The notes beneath the pieces are model-generated. The model searched no databases. It was not told where the DNA came from and saw nothing but the letters and a program-made list of their open reading frames with translations. Shown in pieces: positions 50,621-61,333 of a DNA stretch of 64,000 nucleotides. The stretch covers positions 3,162,001-3,226,000 of the forward strand of contig CM027382.1 in assembly GCA_015680905.1 (NCBI GenBank), read 5' to 3'. The translations under genes and the position numbers were made by a program. Position 1 is the first letter of the stretch. Each line of letters opens with the position of its first letter. Origin of the DNA: Coptis chinensis (Eukaryota > Streptophyta > Magnoliopsida > Ranunculales > Ranunculaceae).

Positions 50621-51987
50621 TAAACATTTAAAGACCGATTAGATCTATTTTAAGTCGATGGGGCCCCAAAGCAATATTAGAAATTGGCCCAAAACTTATC
50701 TTTCGCCCAAAACATAATGGATTCGCCCCAAAACTTTAAATTGGTGGTCCACAAATTTAAGCTGGCCAGGCCCAAAGAAAAACTAAGGTGGTAGGCCCCA
50801 TAACAAAATTAGACTTTTCGGCCATCAACTAATAAAATCGGCCCATAGAAACAAATGAAATGTTGGCCCAAACAAAAAATATTAGAAACTTAGTTTTGGC
50901 CCATAGAACTAAACTAAAAAAGGCCCAACAAAAAGGCCCAACTTAAGGGGTCATCTTCCTCGCGACTCCGAATTTACACCACCGGTGGCTCATGGCGTAT
51001 CGGCCACCCCTCATCTCCTCCTTCCAGCGGTTTCACTCCTCCTTCCAGCGGTTTCACTCCTCCTTGAAAACCAAGCAACATTAATTAACACACACACCTC
51101 AAATGCTTAAATCTAGATTTCACCAAAACTAGATCTGGAAAGAATTTCGGCCACCATTAAAGCTTGTTCCAAGCTCCAATCGACAGCCCCCACCCAATCC
51201 AACATCAACCCAACTACCACCATTCATCAAACCCCAAACAACAATACCAAATTAAACAGTTCAAACACGAAAATCACAAATCAAACCAACCCTCAGTATC
51301 ACAGTAATGGCGTTCGGCGCCATTAAAGCCTTCTCAAGCTCCAACAACACACTCTAATCTCCATCTCGACGTCTTCATAGCTTCGACAGCCCCCACCAGG
51401 TTTCAATCCCGACAACCCCCGGACAGTTCAATCACCAATTCTAAACTAAAGTAAATCAAAAAGAGTGCAAACAGAGAAAACAAGGAAAAAAATGACGATT
51501 TCTCTATTAACGCCCATAAAGCTTAGACAGTTCAATCTCAATTTTCGGAGTTTCAAGTTTTAACACGACTGATTTCAACAGAGTTTTAACAACACGAAAG
51601 ACACGAAAGGACGCCGAGTAATAAACAGTAAAATTTAGTGAAAACATAGGACAATAAAACGGTTTCTGTATTCCGGTGAAATAGCAAAATAGCTACTCAC
51701 CTTAAACCCAAGCTCCATGAATCCTCCTAGCCCAAATTGTCGTGCTCCAATGCTCGAGCAAACAAGCTTCAAGCTCTGCCTCCATTTTCATCATTTTTAT
51801 TATCTTCAAAAACCCTATTATCTAGAAAAATGTGCTTATATACTTGGGTTTGAAACCCAAGCCCAACACCGACTCGGGCCCAAAAACCAGGCCCATGTAT
51901 CCAAATCCAATCCAACCGATTTTTAAATAAATAATTTAACTAATTAATAAATAAATAAAATAAATACGTATTTTAAATACGGGCGTT

Positions 51988-54121
51988 ACAATTTCCCTCG
52001 AATGAGGAACTCTTGTGCACTAAGGGAAGAATCTAATGGATTATGCTGGAGTCTTTCCTGAATAGCATCCAACTCCTCTCTTGTAGCCTCTGATTATTAC
52101 TGTAGACAGACCATGCCCACCCTTTCAAAGCAGCTTTTAGGCTCTTCAATTTCTTTGATAACATAAACGTAGTGCATCCATGATTTGCTACTGTCCAGCA
52201 TTCTTTTACCACATCTGCGAAGTCCTGATGTAGCATCTAGAAATTACAGAACCTAAACGGGGGATAACTTCGGAAGGTAAAGAAAAAAGAAAACACCAAA
52301 GGGCTATGATCAGAGCAGCCTTGATTGAGAAACTCTACCTTTGTAGCCATCTGTATAGAAAACCAGACAACGTTGACTAGACATCTGTCTATTTTTTGCC
52401 ACTTTCTAACACTGTCCCCTCCACTATTCCAAGTAAAGAAGCAACCTGATGTCGAGTGATCAACTAACCTAGCTACATTCAAACTATTGGCAAAAGGGAG
52501 GGTTTCCCTCGGGTGCACAACTCTATCGCCTATTCTTTCATGAGAGAATAGCACATTATTAAAGTCCCCCATTACACACCAAGGTCCACGCAAACTAGCA
52601 CTGATAGTCTTCAGCTCCTCCCACAAAATCAATCTCTCCTGTCGTTTATTGCTCGCATATATAATAGTAACAAAAAAGAAAACCCATATTGGAGGAGGGT
52701 AACCCTACGATGGATAAACTTCGCCTCCACTACCTTTTGCACATTCAAAAAATTTGATCCGAAGCAAGCCATATTCTACCATACTCATGACTCGAGTAAT
52801 TATGTTCCACTTCTTCACATTTGGGCAAACCATCGCTATTACATACGAATCTATCCATTCTAACCTTCGTTTCCAGAAACCCCATACATGTTATCTTTTG
52901 CTCAGTAATAAACTTATTCATCTGTTTTGCTTTTGTAGTCTCGTTCAGTCCCCTAACATTCCAGCTACATAGCTTAATCATTTTATTTGAGTTAATGGTT
53001 CCTCCTCTTTCCCCTTCCTCTTTGTCTGCCCTTACTTCGTTTCCCCGATGTCGTTGATTGATTTTCACTTAGCTTCCTTTGGACCCTGGTTTGTACAGAG
53101 GAACACACTGGGGTATCCCTCACAGGAGCAGGATTTGAGCTGGTATCTCCAAACAACTCATCCTCCACGTCAACTAATGCCTCAAATAAATTTCTCTCTA
53201 CCTGAAACAGTTCTGCATCTGGATGGGTTAGCCTCATTTGTTGGAGAGGAGTCACTAAGGGATTCTCTGCCGATCCTTGGCCATCTACAACATACATACA
53301 CTCCACTCTTCCTGGAGATACCATGTTAACTTGCCTAGTCTCAGGCTCTTCGATCACTTTCTACTGTTTCTTGCCATGTACCTTGCTGGTTAGTACTACC
53401 CACTGTAGCAACTATAGCAAGGTTTTCTTGGTTCTCTCCCGGCCTCATGATCATCTCTTGGTTATTCTTTAAGGCAACCACTACTGCTAGGGGTTCCACA
53501 TTACCCCTATCTACTTGTTATGCCAAGCTGACCTCCTCCTGTTGGCTTTCTATGTGGCCCTCAGCTGCATTTGGATTTATTTGCACCGCCTCATTTTGTG
53601 GTGTTGTTCTTCTACCCCACACCGAGTAGTCCTTCCGCACATTTGTCATCAGTATGCCCAAACCAGTTACACTTCCTACAGGCCACAGGCTTCCATGGGT
53701 ATTCAAGTGGTATTACCACCTCACGGTTTCCAGCTTTCACTTTGATAGATTCCTTATACACATGATTCACAGGAAATTCTATGCAAAATCTCGCAAAGGA
53801 TAATCTTCTCCGTTTAGTAGTCGCATCATCCATAAACATAGGTGTTCCTCCAACCAAACTGGCAAGGTAAGACAAACCATCAAATGTCCACATCTCCTTC
53901 GGAATATCCATCAACTTTATCCAGACTGGAGCTGAGGCCACCTTATTCCTGTAAATATGTCAGTTGGGTTATGCTTGGTCCATCACTTTTTTTGACATGC
54001 TCGAAACTGCAGCGTTGCACTGATATAACCAAAAACAATCGAAAGCATCCACTTTATTAGTTTTCTTAACACATATGGATATGGTTGTTGTACTGCTTCA
54101 GTCGGACCTAATTTAAATCTA
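51988..54121 (-). mobile_element. LINE 5' part, copy B
   Basis: On the - strand: ORF1 remnant (53612-53941, ending in the zinc knuckle KPVACRKCNWFGHTDDKCAE; 52992-53357), then the endonuclease start IKLCSWNVRGLNETTKAKQM at 52745-53068, and EN pieces to 52033 (RGPWCVMGDFNNVL, KWQKIDRCLVN). It is cut at 51988 inside ORF2. The stop seen in copy A after NETTKAK is CAG here, so copy B keeps the older state at that site. Confidence 0.8.
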
Positions 54122-55939
54122 GGGTTATATTGACATACCCCCCCACCAGTAGTTGCAATTAGGATTACCCCCCCATAATAATTGAAATTAGGATTTCCCC
54201 CCCAACTTGACAGTCAATGGGAGTCAACTAACAGTTTCCGTCAGTTGACTGGTCAAGGATCATGAATTGTCCGAAGTACCCTTTTTCTGTGGAAATTACG
54301 AAATTAGCCATTGACACTGTTTAAAGCCCACGACTCAAAGCCCAAAATCGATATTAGACACTGTTCAAATCTGGTTTCTCTGATTAGCGCCTAAAACAAA
54401 CCAATTACTTACTAATAGAATCACTTAGATTTTAAAGAAATTCGACAACTTTCTAATTGAAACTAGGGAGTTTCTAATTATATATACCGCCCTCTTAAAG
54501 CTTTTTAGGGCTCTTCAGAACACCGGCCTCTCTTCTTTATCGAAAACCAAAACTATATAAACGTGTTTTTAACACTTCCTCTGTTGTTTCTAGATTAACA
54601 TCGCTAGTTTATTAAACAAGGAAAAGGGTGAAGGTTAACACATATTGCTAACATCTCTTCTGATAGCACATGAGAAAGACGGTAACACAATCTGCAAATT
54701 TTCAAATAGTAATACTGCTTTTTTCTAATCTTCCTATACACATATATTGTCTGTCATATATAATTCAATGAGATCATAGCCTTACATCATTATGTATCAA
54801 TATCCTGGTACAATGAAATTTCAAATACTTAAAAGGCCGAAACTCCATTAAAAAATAAAGGGACCCAAAAATAAAAAGAGAAGATCGACTACCTTTCCAA
54901 AGAGATAAACAGTCCCCAAATTGTTACCATAGAATTCCTCATAAGCATCAATTATATAAAATGGCAACGACCCATCTGAATCCAAGAAAATCTCTGACTT
55001 CACTTCTGCATTACACTCCTTCCTAATAACACCATCCCCATTATCTCCATTCCGTAATGCCTTCCACCCAGCACTAGCACTCAAAGCAGGATCAACTTCA
55101 CCCTTAAGTTTGGCATTCAACAAAAACCCACCCTCTTTCTTCACCCCATTCTCAACTTTCTTCTGACTAACAGGCAACGGATCAAAACTCACATCATCAT
55201 CCCATTCCCTAAGTCTATCCTTCACACAACTCTTCACAACATCATTATTAATATTCTCCTTAATCTCCACTAGGGGCAACTCAATATTCATTCCCACATT
55301 ACTAGTATCAACGACCGAATCACAACTAACTAAAACGGGCTTCTCCTCAATCTTAACATGATTAAAACTCTTGTTATTTAAAGGCCCCCTTCGCCGTCTT
55401 TCCCTATCAGACTCATCAGGTGCAAATTCAGCAAGAACCTCATCAACAATACTATCAGTAGCTTTATTATCATTATTTTTCTTGAAAACAGAAGAAGTAA
55501 ATGACGAGTAAATCTTTTGTTTACCCATCAAAGCAGCAGCAGCAGTTTCAAGTTGAGAGGGCTTTTTAGTAATAACAACAACATCTTTTTTCTTCTTCTT
55601 TCTAGACTTATCCTCGTTTTCAAATTAAACGTGTCACATGATTCTATTAGTAAGTAATTGGTTTGTTTAGGCGCTAATAAGAGAAACCAGATTTGAACAG
55701 TGTCTAATATCGATTTTGGGATTTGAGTCGTGGGCTTTAAACAGTATTAATGGCTAATTTCGTAATTTCTATAGAAAAAGGGTATTTAGGACAATTCATA
55801 ATCCTTGACCAGTCAACTGACGGAAACTGTTGGTTGACTCCTATTGACTGTCAAGTTGGGGGGGAAATCCTAATTTCAATTATTATGGGGGGTAATCCTA
55901 ATTGCAACTACTAGTGGGGGGGGTATGTCAATATAACCC
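54122..55939 (-). mobile_element. Pack-MULE carrying a DNA polymerase alpha exon
   Basis: A perfect 9-bp target duplication TTAAATCTA lies at 54113-54121 and 55940-55948. The terminal inverted repeats are about 300 bp (54122-54425 and 55639-55939), both starting GGGTTATATTGACATACCCC read inward, with a few mismatches between arms. There is no transposase. The 1.2 kb between the arms is a host gene fragment on the - strand. The empty site is preserved at 43673-43681. These are the defining traits of a Pack-MULE. Confidence 0.93.
54893..55627 (-). pseudogene. Captured exon of DNA polymerase alpha catalytic subunit
   Basis: The - strand frame is open from about 55627 and reads KKPSQLETAAAALMGKQKI, SSFTSSVFKK, VLAEFAPDESDRERRRRG, LSASAGWKALRNG, then DSDGSLPFYIIDAYEEFYG and TVYLFGK. 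This matches the N-terminal non-catalytic region of plant POLA1 (ICU2). After FGK a donor-like gtagtcg follows at 54892, and sequence to about 54480 looks like intron, so the capture was from genomic DNA. There is no native start codon and no polymerase or exonuclease domain. A TAA lies just upstream of 55627, near the inner end of the inverted repeat. The internal ATG (MGKQ) could start a peptide of about 226 residues. Confidence 0.88.
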
Positions 55940-56067
55940 TTAAATCTATTTGCCATCTGAAGGAAATTAGAGTCCTTATTTACTGGAATGCACACGATGA
56001 CAAGCATTCTTTTTGCATCCCGGTTCCTATATTTACAGACCCTAGATCATGCATACACGCAGAATTA

Positions 56068-56223
56068 AGAAGAAAAGAAGCATGGAATGACGTTGTAGAA
56101 GAAGCATGTAAGAGTGGGATTGGGGCCAATGCTGAACCTGGTGGAAGCATTAGAGACAATGATGCCATAGACTGTTGTAATAAGTATGGAGTCTCTCTTC
56201 TCTTCACCAACGTGAGGCACTAA
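56068..56223 (+). pseudogene. ATIC/PurH C-terminal fragment, copy B
   Basis: The same fragment as at 43801-43956, ending at TAA 56221-56223. It lies between the Pack-MULE and the first SPB1 exon. The frame is unchanged between copies. Confidence 0.75.
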
Positions 56224-56832
56224 TCATGTGGCACTTTGGCACACAAAAAGACTACATACCCTTGGCATTTTGGGTTCTCCAGCCACATTGACCGAATTTT
56301 TTTAAAGGCGCTATTGCTGGTGGCAGAGAGTTTTGACTTTTGAGGTTATTTACGGTTTGATTTAAGTTGTTGCGGATGAGTTTTCTTCCTTTAAGCATTT
56401 GAGGATCTTATGTGTTGTAACTTTTATAGTCTATTAGATGTTATTCAATCTATCTTCAGCTTCTCATTTTTTTTTACTGTACATATCTTGTTCAAAAATC
56501 TTCTGACACAATCAATTTAATCGAATTACAAGCATACACCTTAGAGATTGACATAATGTAAGTACAAACAGAACAACTTGGCAGACTTGAACACCGAATT
56601 CACTTTTAGCATTTGTCAGGGTCAAGTCTAACTCGTTTATGGAAAGACAAGTGTTTATTATAGGATAACATACAAAGGGAGTTTGATTGAACACCCAAAT
56701 GTAATAACGGCATATTGTTCATTTGTCGTTGAAACATGTCTCTGGGTGGTAATGCCGTTCCTGTTCTGTGGCATAGTTTTTTGAAGATGCCTTTCTGCAC
56801 ATGGATAAAAGAATGATATAATCTGTTTGTAG

Positions 56833-59800
56833 ATATGAGGATGGAGTTTCTCTGTTGAGGAAGGTGTGTTTAGCATCAGATTTTGTGCGCTCCAGGAGTC
56901 CAGACGACATTGGTTCCTTTACTTCTATATCATTTGATGACCCTTCTTGTTTACTGATAAAGGAACATAGTCTAACGACAGAGGAGGTAATTAATTTATA
57001 TGTCAACGGGTTCTTTTCCATAATGCATTCATTATCCATCTTTCCCAAGTGTCCTTTTTTCCAGGATTTCTAGTGACTCTGCAGCTTGTCTTGTTTGCAG
57101 ATTAAGATTCTCTGTGACGATTTAGAGGTTCTTGGGCAAAAGGACAGAAAGTGTCTCCTAAAGTAAGTTGTATTGGTATAGGCAAACACAAGCTTTTTGT
57201 ATGTGTTTTCCGTGTGCGTGGATGCTTTAATTTATGCATTTCAATGAACCTTTGTTGAAGAGTTTGTTCAGTTTGAATGTTGGGTTAAGTTGGGTTTGTC
57301 ATATCTTAATAAGGTTATAGTGCTTCTTTCTGTCATACCAGAATGTTATTTTGGTTGAGAAGGAAAGGGTAGTAAGTATTTGGTGGTACATAATGGCAAA
57401 TTTTATGGACTGTCATTTGTTGGATTAGAGCATTTTTAGTTAAATGTGAAATTTAGTAATTTCTGTTGTATATAAAGTTGATATTTTTTTTCCCTAAAAC
57501 GCAGGTGGCGCAATGAAGTTAGGAAAGCCCTATATCCGACACAATCTACTGTTAAGGTGGATGATGTTCCAGATGACAACAAGGGTGAGGATGACAAGAT
57601 AGATAACGAGAACAAGGATGAGGATGATGAAATACTTAATGAAATGGAGGAGCTGACCTATGCTATTGACCGCAAGAAGAAATGTGAGAAGAAAATGCTC
57701 GCAAGAAGACTAGCTAAGGTATGGAAAGAACCTTGTTCCATTTGTATATGATGGGATTTCATATAGGCCGGACACTTGAGCAGCGTTAGAGTATTAACTC
57801 ATGCTATAAGTTCACCACTTGTCCCATTAGGAAAAATGTCGCGGAGCTACAGGGATGCAAATTGATGCGCTGATGGATGGTTACACTGACTTGGAATTGT
57901 TTAGTCTCTCATCTATCAAGGTTTGCTTGCACATGTCTCTTTGCTCCCTCCAGTTATCAGCCAGCCATCAATGATATTGTTGTGGGAAATTCTGTATTTT
58001 GTTTCTTTATTTTGGGGATACTGTGTTTAGTGATCGCTGTTTCTTATGTTATGTTTAATTGTTTTAATCTCAAGTGTACTAAATGAAATTTATATCGCAC
58101 AATTACCATAGAAAAATAGGTATATGCCAGTGTATGTTCATTTGCCTTATACCATGTCATGTTTGTTTTATGTTCTCTAGCGAAAGAGAGATCTAAACGC
58201 TGTCAACTCCTCTGAATTTATTGATGAGAAGGGAGCTGTAGGAGATAGCGATAATGAAGTAGCTGGCGAAAATCCAAAGGATTCTTTCAGTGATGCTGAT
58301 TCTGAAGAAGAACACAGGCAGTGAGTTTCTATTCATGTGGTACATTTTAGCTTTAGGTGTGATCAATTACTACATGATTCTGTTCATTCGACACTACATA
58401 AGTAATTGTGTTGGATTATTTTTATTCATTTGAACTTCTATTTTAGAGGTGATAGATGGTCATGCATATCCGAATTTCTCCACATCTAAATGTTGGTCTC
58501 CTCTATACATCTACAGGTACGATATGCAACTTGAGGAATTACTTGATAGCCAATATCAACGATTTGTTACTAGAACCTATGGAACTGCACATCTGCGGAA
58601 GCGTGCAAAGATGGCTTATGCTGAAAATAGCATGAAACTACTGGAGGTAAGGAGAAAAGTGTAAACATATCTTCGTCAAGGTCTCTTGAATAGTTGATGG
58701 TTTTTGTTGTTTCTTTTTTACAATTACCTATACATGTGCAAGATTCAACTGAGATTCTCATGCTACTCACTGTTCAGTTCAAGCATGTAATATTCCTTTC
58801 GGTATCTTCTATTACGCCTAACTTTCCAACATTTGCCCATGGGGTGGTGAAGCCGAGGGTATTGTAGACTCAGTTCATGATTCTGACATAGAAGAAGTTG
58901 ATAGCGAAGTTAATCCTCTCATGGTATCGTTCCATGATCAGGAGCAGCCTAACAAAGAGGAAATGATGGAAAAGTGGTTTAGTCAGGATATGTTTGCCGA
59001 TTTGCAAGAGCAACTTTTGGTGAAGAATGATAGCGGTGATGAAATGGAGGATATACAGGAGGAAAAGCACTCTCATCCGAAAGAGATTAAAGAAAGTATG
59101 ATTCAACTGCATGCCAATTACTATTGTCTGTCTCAAAGCCAAGCTCCTAGAGAGGAAGGGGACTTTGAGGTTGTACCTTCTCCAGTTACTCAACTGAGGA
59201 TTCATCCTCGGAGGGATCCATTGAAGAAGATGAAGATGGTAAAGCTGAGATGCTAGCATGTGCAAAAAAGATACTGCAAAAGAAGCAGAGGAAGCAGATA
59301 GAGGATGATGCTTACAACAAATACATGTTTGATGATAAGGAACTTCCTACATTCTTTCTAGACTACGAGAAGAGGCATCGTCAGCCTATCAAACCCGTGA
59401 CAAAAGAGGAGATTGCAGCAATGAAAGCACAGTTCAAGGAAATAGATGCCTGCCCTGCCAAGAAGGTTGTGCAGGCCAAAGCCCGGAAGAAGCGAGCTGC
59501 TATGAGGAAGCTCGACAAGGTACGGAAGAAGGCAAACACTATATCTGATCAGACTGACATCAATGAAAGATCTAAGATGAAGTTGATAAACCAACTTTAC
59601 AAGAAGGCAATGCCCAAGAAACCCAGGAAAGAGTATGTAGTTGCAAAGAAAGGTGTCCGAGTCAAGTTGCTTGGTAAGGGGAAGGTGCTGGTTGATCGAA
59701 GATTGAAGAAGGATATGAGATGTCGCGGAATGGGTAGTCATGGTAAAGGAAGTATGAAGAAGGACAAAGGTAAAGGGAATGATGCAGCTTCAAGGAATAA

Positions 59801-59834
59801 AGGAAGAAAAAAGCAAGGGAAAGATGGCAGGTGA
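56833..59834 (+). pseudogene. SPB1: SPB1-type rRNA methyltransferase gene without the FtsJ domain
   Basis: Exons: 56833-56986, 57101-57162, 57505-57718, 57831-57920, 58181-58320, 58517-58646 and 58858-59834. They give the DUF3381 region (YEDGVSLLRK, SISFDDPSCLL, LKWRNEVRKAL, EILNEMEELTYAIDRKKKCE, GMQIDALMDGYTDLELFSLS, RTYGTAHLRKRAKMAYAEN) and the Spb1 C-terminal domain (EMMEKWFSQDMFADL, DDAYNKYMFDDKELP, HRQPIKPVTKEEIAAMKAQF, ARKKRAAMRKLDKVRKKAN). The tail is basic and Gly/Lys-rich. In yeast Spb1 methylates 2'-O of 25S rRNA and matures the large subunit. The N-terminal FtsJ methyltransferase exons are absent: upstream lie ATIC scrap, Pack-MULE and LINE. A 1-nt loss at about 59183-59190 shifts the last exon (VTQLRIHP instead of ...TEDSSSEGS). 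The last exon's 977 nt would be 978 without it. The first exon enters at phase 1, so it needs an upstream exon. Confidence 0.85.
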
Positions 59835-61333
59835 CGACTGCTGAGTGAGCTTTAGATTTTTTAAGAAAAATTTGTTCCTTTTTCCTGAGGAACTGAATGG
59901 TTTTTTATTACCTTTTAGCGTAATTTAGTATCTAAATTTGATTATTTAACTATACTAGATTTGAGTAGATTCTGCATGTTCCAGGACTTCTTTCCTCTAA
60001 TCCTCTCAATGATGCTGTCTTCATCAGTTGCCTGACGAACTCAGGAGGATTGATTGGAATTTATGAACTCACGAGCTGTGTAAATCTTTTCTGATCAAGT
60101 TTCACATTGTTTCGAATTTATGAACTCATCGTCAGAGAGTTCTGAAATCTCACCTTGTGTTGATATAGTTACATACTTGCATTTGCCGGTTTCCCCAAAC
60201 TCCCAAAGTCTGTTGAATCCAAACTCATTTGAGAAATAGACTAAGTTAGCGCATCGTATAGCCAAAGCTAACATGGAATCAGTTTGAAAGAAGAACCTCC
60301 CGCCTTGCTCCATATCAAGAATCAGAGCATTACGTTTTAGGTGACCCATGAGTCGTGCATTTTCAGTACCAAAATTATTCCCAGCGCATCTTTGTTGATG
60401 ATTACCCAGGACGATTCATCAAAGTTAGCTTGCATAATACCATCAACAAAAAAATAATTAATTTTCAACTTTTCGAGTTCTTTGATTTTTGCAGCCAATA
60501 CTGATATGGATAACACGATTCTGTGGAAGCTCCAAGTGTATCTTGAATCCATTACACATGAGAATTCTCCAACGCTTCCCCTGGGAAAAGGTTTTCAATG
60601 GTTAAACTGCAATAGAAAGGTGAAGCTTTCCTGGTCACAGCACAGGCTTCAGTCAAACAACTTCATTTCTTAGCCCGAAATGAAACAAGACAAACGAATA
60701 GCAAAAGGAACAACAAGAAGCCAAACCTACTCCGCAATGAAAGTTACTGATCTCATTTAAAACAGGTTTGCCAATCAAAAAAAAAAAAAAAAAAAAAAAA
60801 ATTAGACAAAAGCTTAAATTTACTGAACTCGATTCAATTTCACAGAAAAGTTGTTTCTTCTTTCTCTTGGTTCTTTCCACAGTTCACTCACACCTCAACA
60901 ATTAATGTACATTACAAAATTTGACGGGAAGTAAATATAATGGCTTTTATAAATTAAATAGAAAAACCTAGTACACCCCCAACCAACCAGTTTTAGTACT
61001 AATCATATGAAGGCCAGGTTCTCCCAAAGCCCAAGTTGGCTTTCGAACTTTGTAGCCATAACTGGGGCATTCAACAGAAGTATACACTCCTCCGAACAAA
61101 CATGAACATATAGATACTGTACTTCTGCAAGGATGCTGTGACCATAGTGCAATGAGCTCTGAAGTGTTATATCTGCAATAGTGTTATCAGGTTTGTAGTA
61201 TCGCCAGAAAAGGATTTGCAAATCCACAAAACATTTGGGAAGAGCAAACTCTGCAAACCAGTTGGGCTCCGATTTACAGCGTCCTCAATTTAGCAAGCCA
61301 GTGGGAAGAGCATATATACACAACCAACTAATT
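59835..61333. other. Convergent spacer between SPB1 remnant and POLD1
   Basis: Holds the two 3' UTRs and an unrecognised - strand stretch (60095-60349). There is an A run at about 60778-60801. Confidence 0.4.
60095..60349 (-). other. Unrecognised short ORF
   Basis: 84 residues with varied composition (LILDMEQGGRFFFQTDSMLA, LVYFSNEFGFNRLWEFGE, YVTISTQGEISELSDDEF). Another frame just upstream (FFVDGIMQANFDESSWVIIN) could belong to the same decayed protein. I do not recognise the family; it may be a pseudogene fragment or chance. Confidence 0.25.

Larger units (their letters stand above)
44837..51987. mobile_element. 7.15-kb LTR-derived palindromic block between the duplicate copies
   Basis: No gag, pol or other coding region is seen. 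Three LTR-like units share an AT-rich start (TGTAACGCCCGTATTTAAAA in the rightmost one), a TATATAA promoter-like box in ccaagtatataa, an aataggg block and long GGCCCAA-rich tracts. They lie at about 44837-46471 (- strand), 48226-50085 (+) and 50114-51987 (-). At two places the LTR start is preceded by gaatctcgggacgagattc followed by ttttgagatgtgtat, which resembles the end of a Ty3/gypsy (chromovirus) internal region. The units face each other and form two palindromes, listed separately. Assignment to Ty3/gypsy is inference. Confidence 0.65.
51988..57115. repeat. Duplicated segment, copy B, with Pack-MULE inserted
   Basis: Same content as 41608-44836, interrupted by 54122-55939 plus one target duplication. 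Copy B runs on into the remainder of SPB1, so the right-hand junction is the ancestral one on this side. Confidence 0.9.

Noticed and set aside
44837-51987. Reading the block as one intact LTR retrotransposon with target duplication
   Set aside because: The LTR units are in mixed orientation, there is no gag-pol, and I found no matching target duplication at its two ends.
55980-56210. - strand ORF of 76 residues (and its twin at 43713-43943)
   Set aside because: It lies opposite the ATIC-like frame, which has clear family motifs.
60095-60349. Assignment of the ORF to an RNase H-like family
   Set aside because: Only a vague resemblance of a few residues; no catalytic acidic pattern could be placed.
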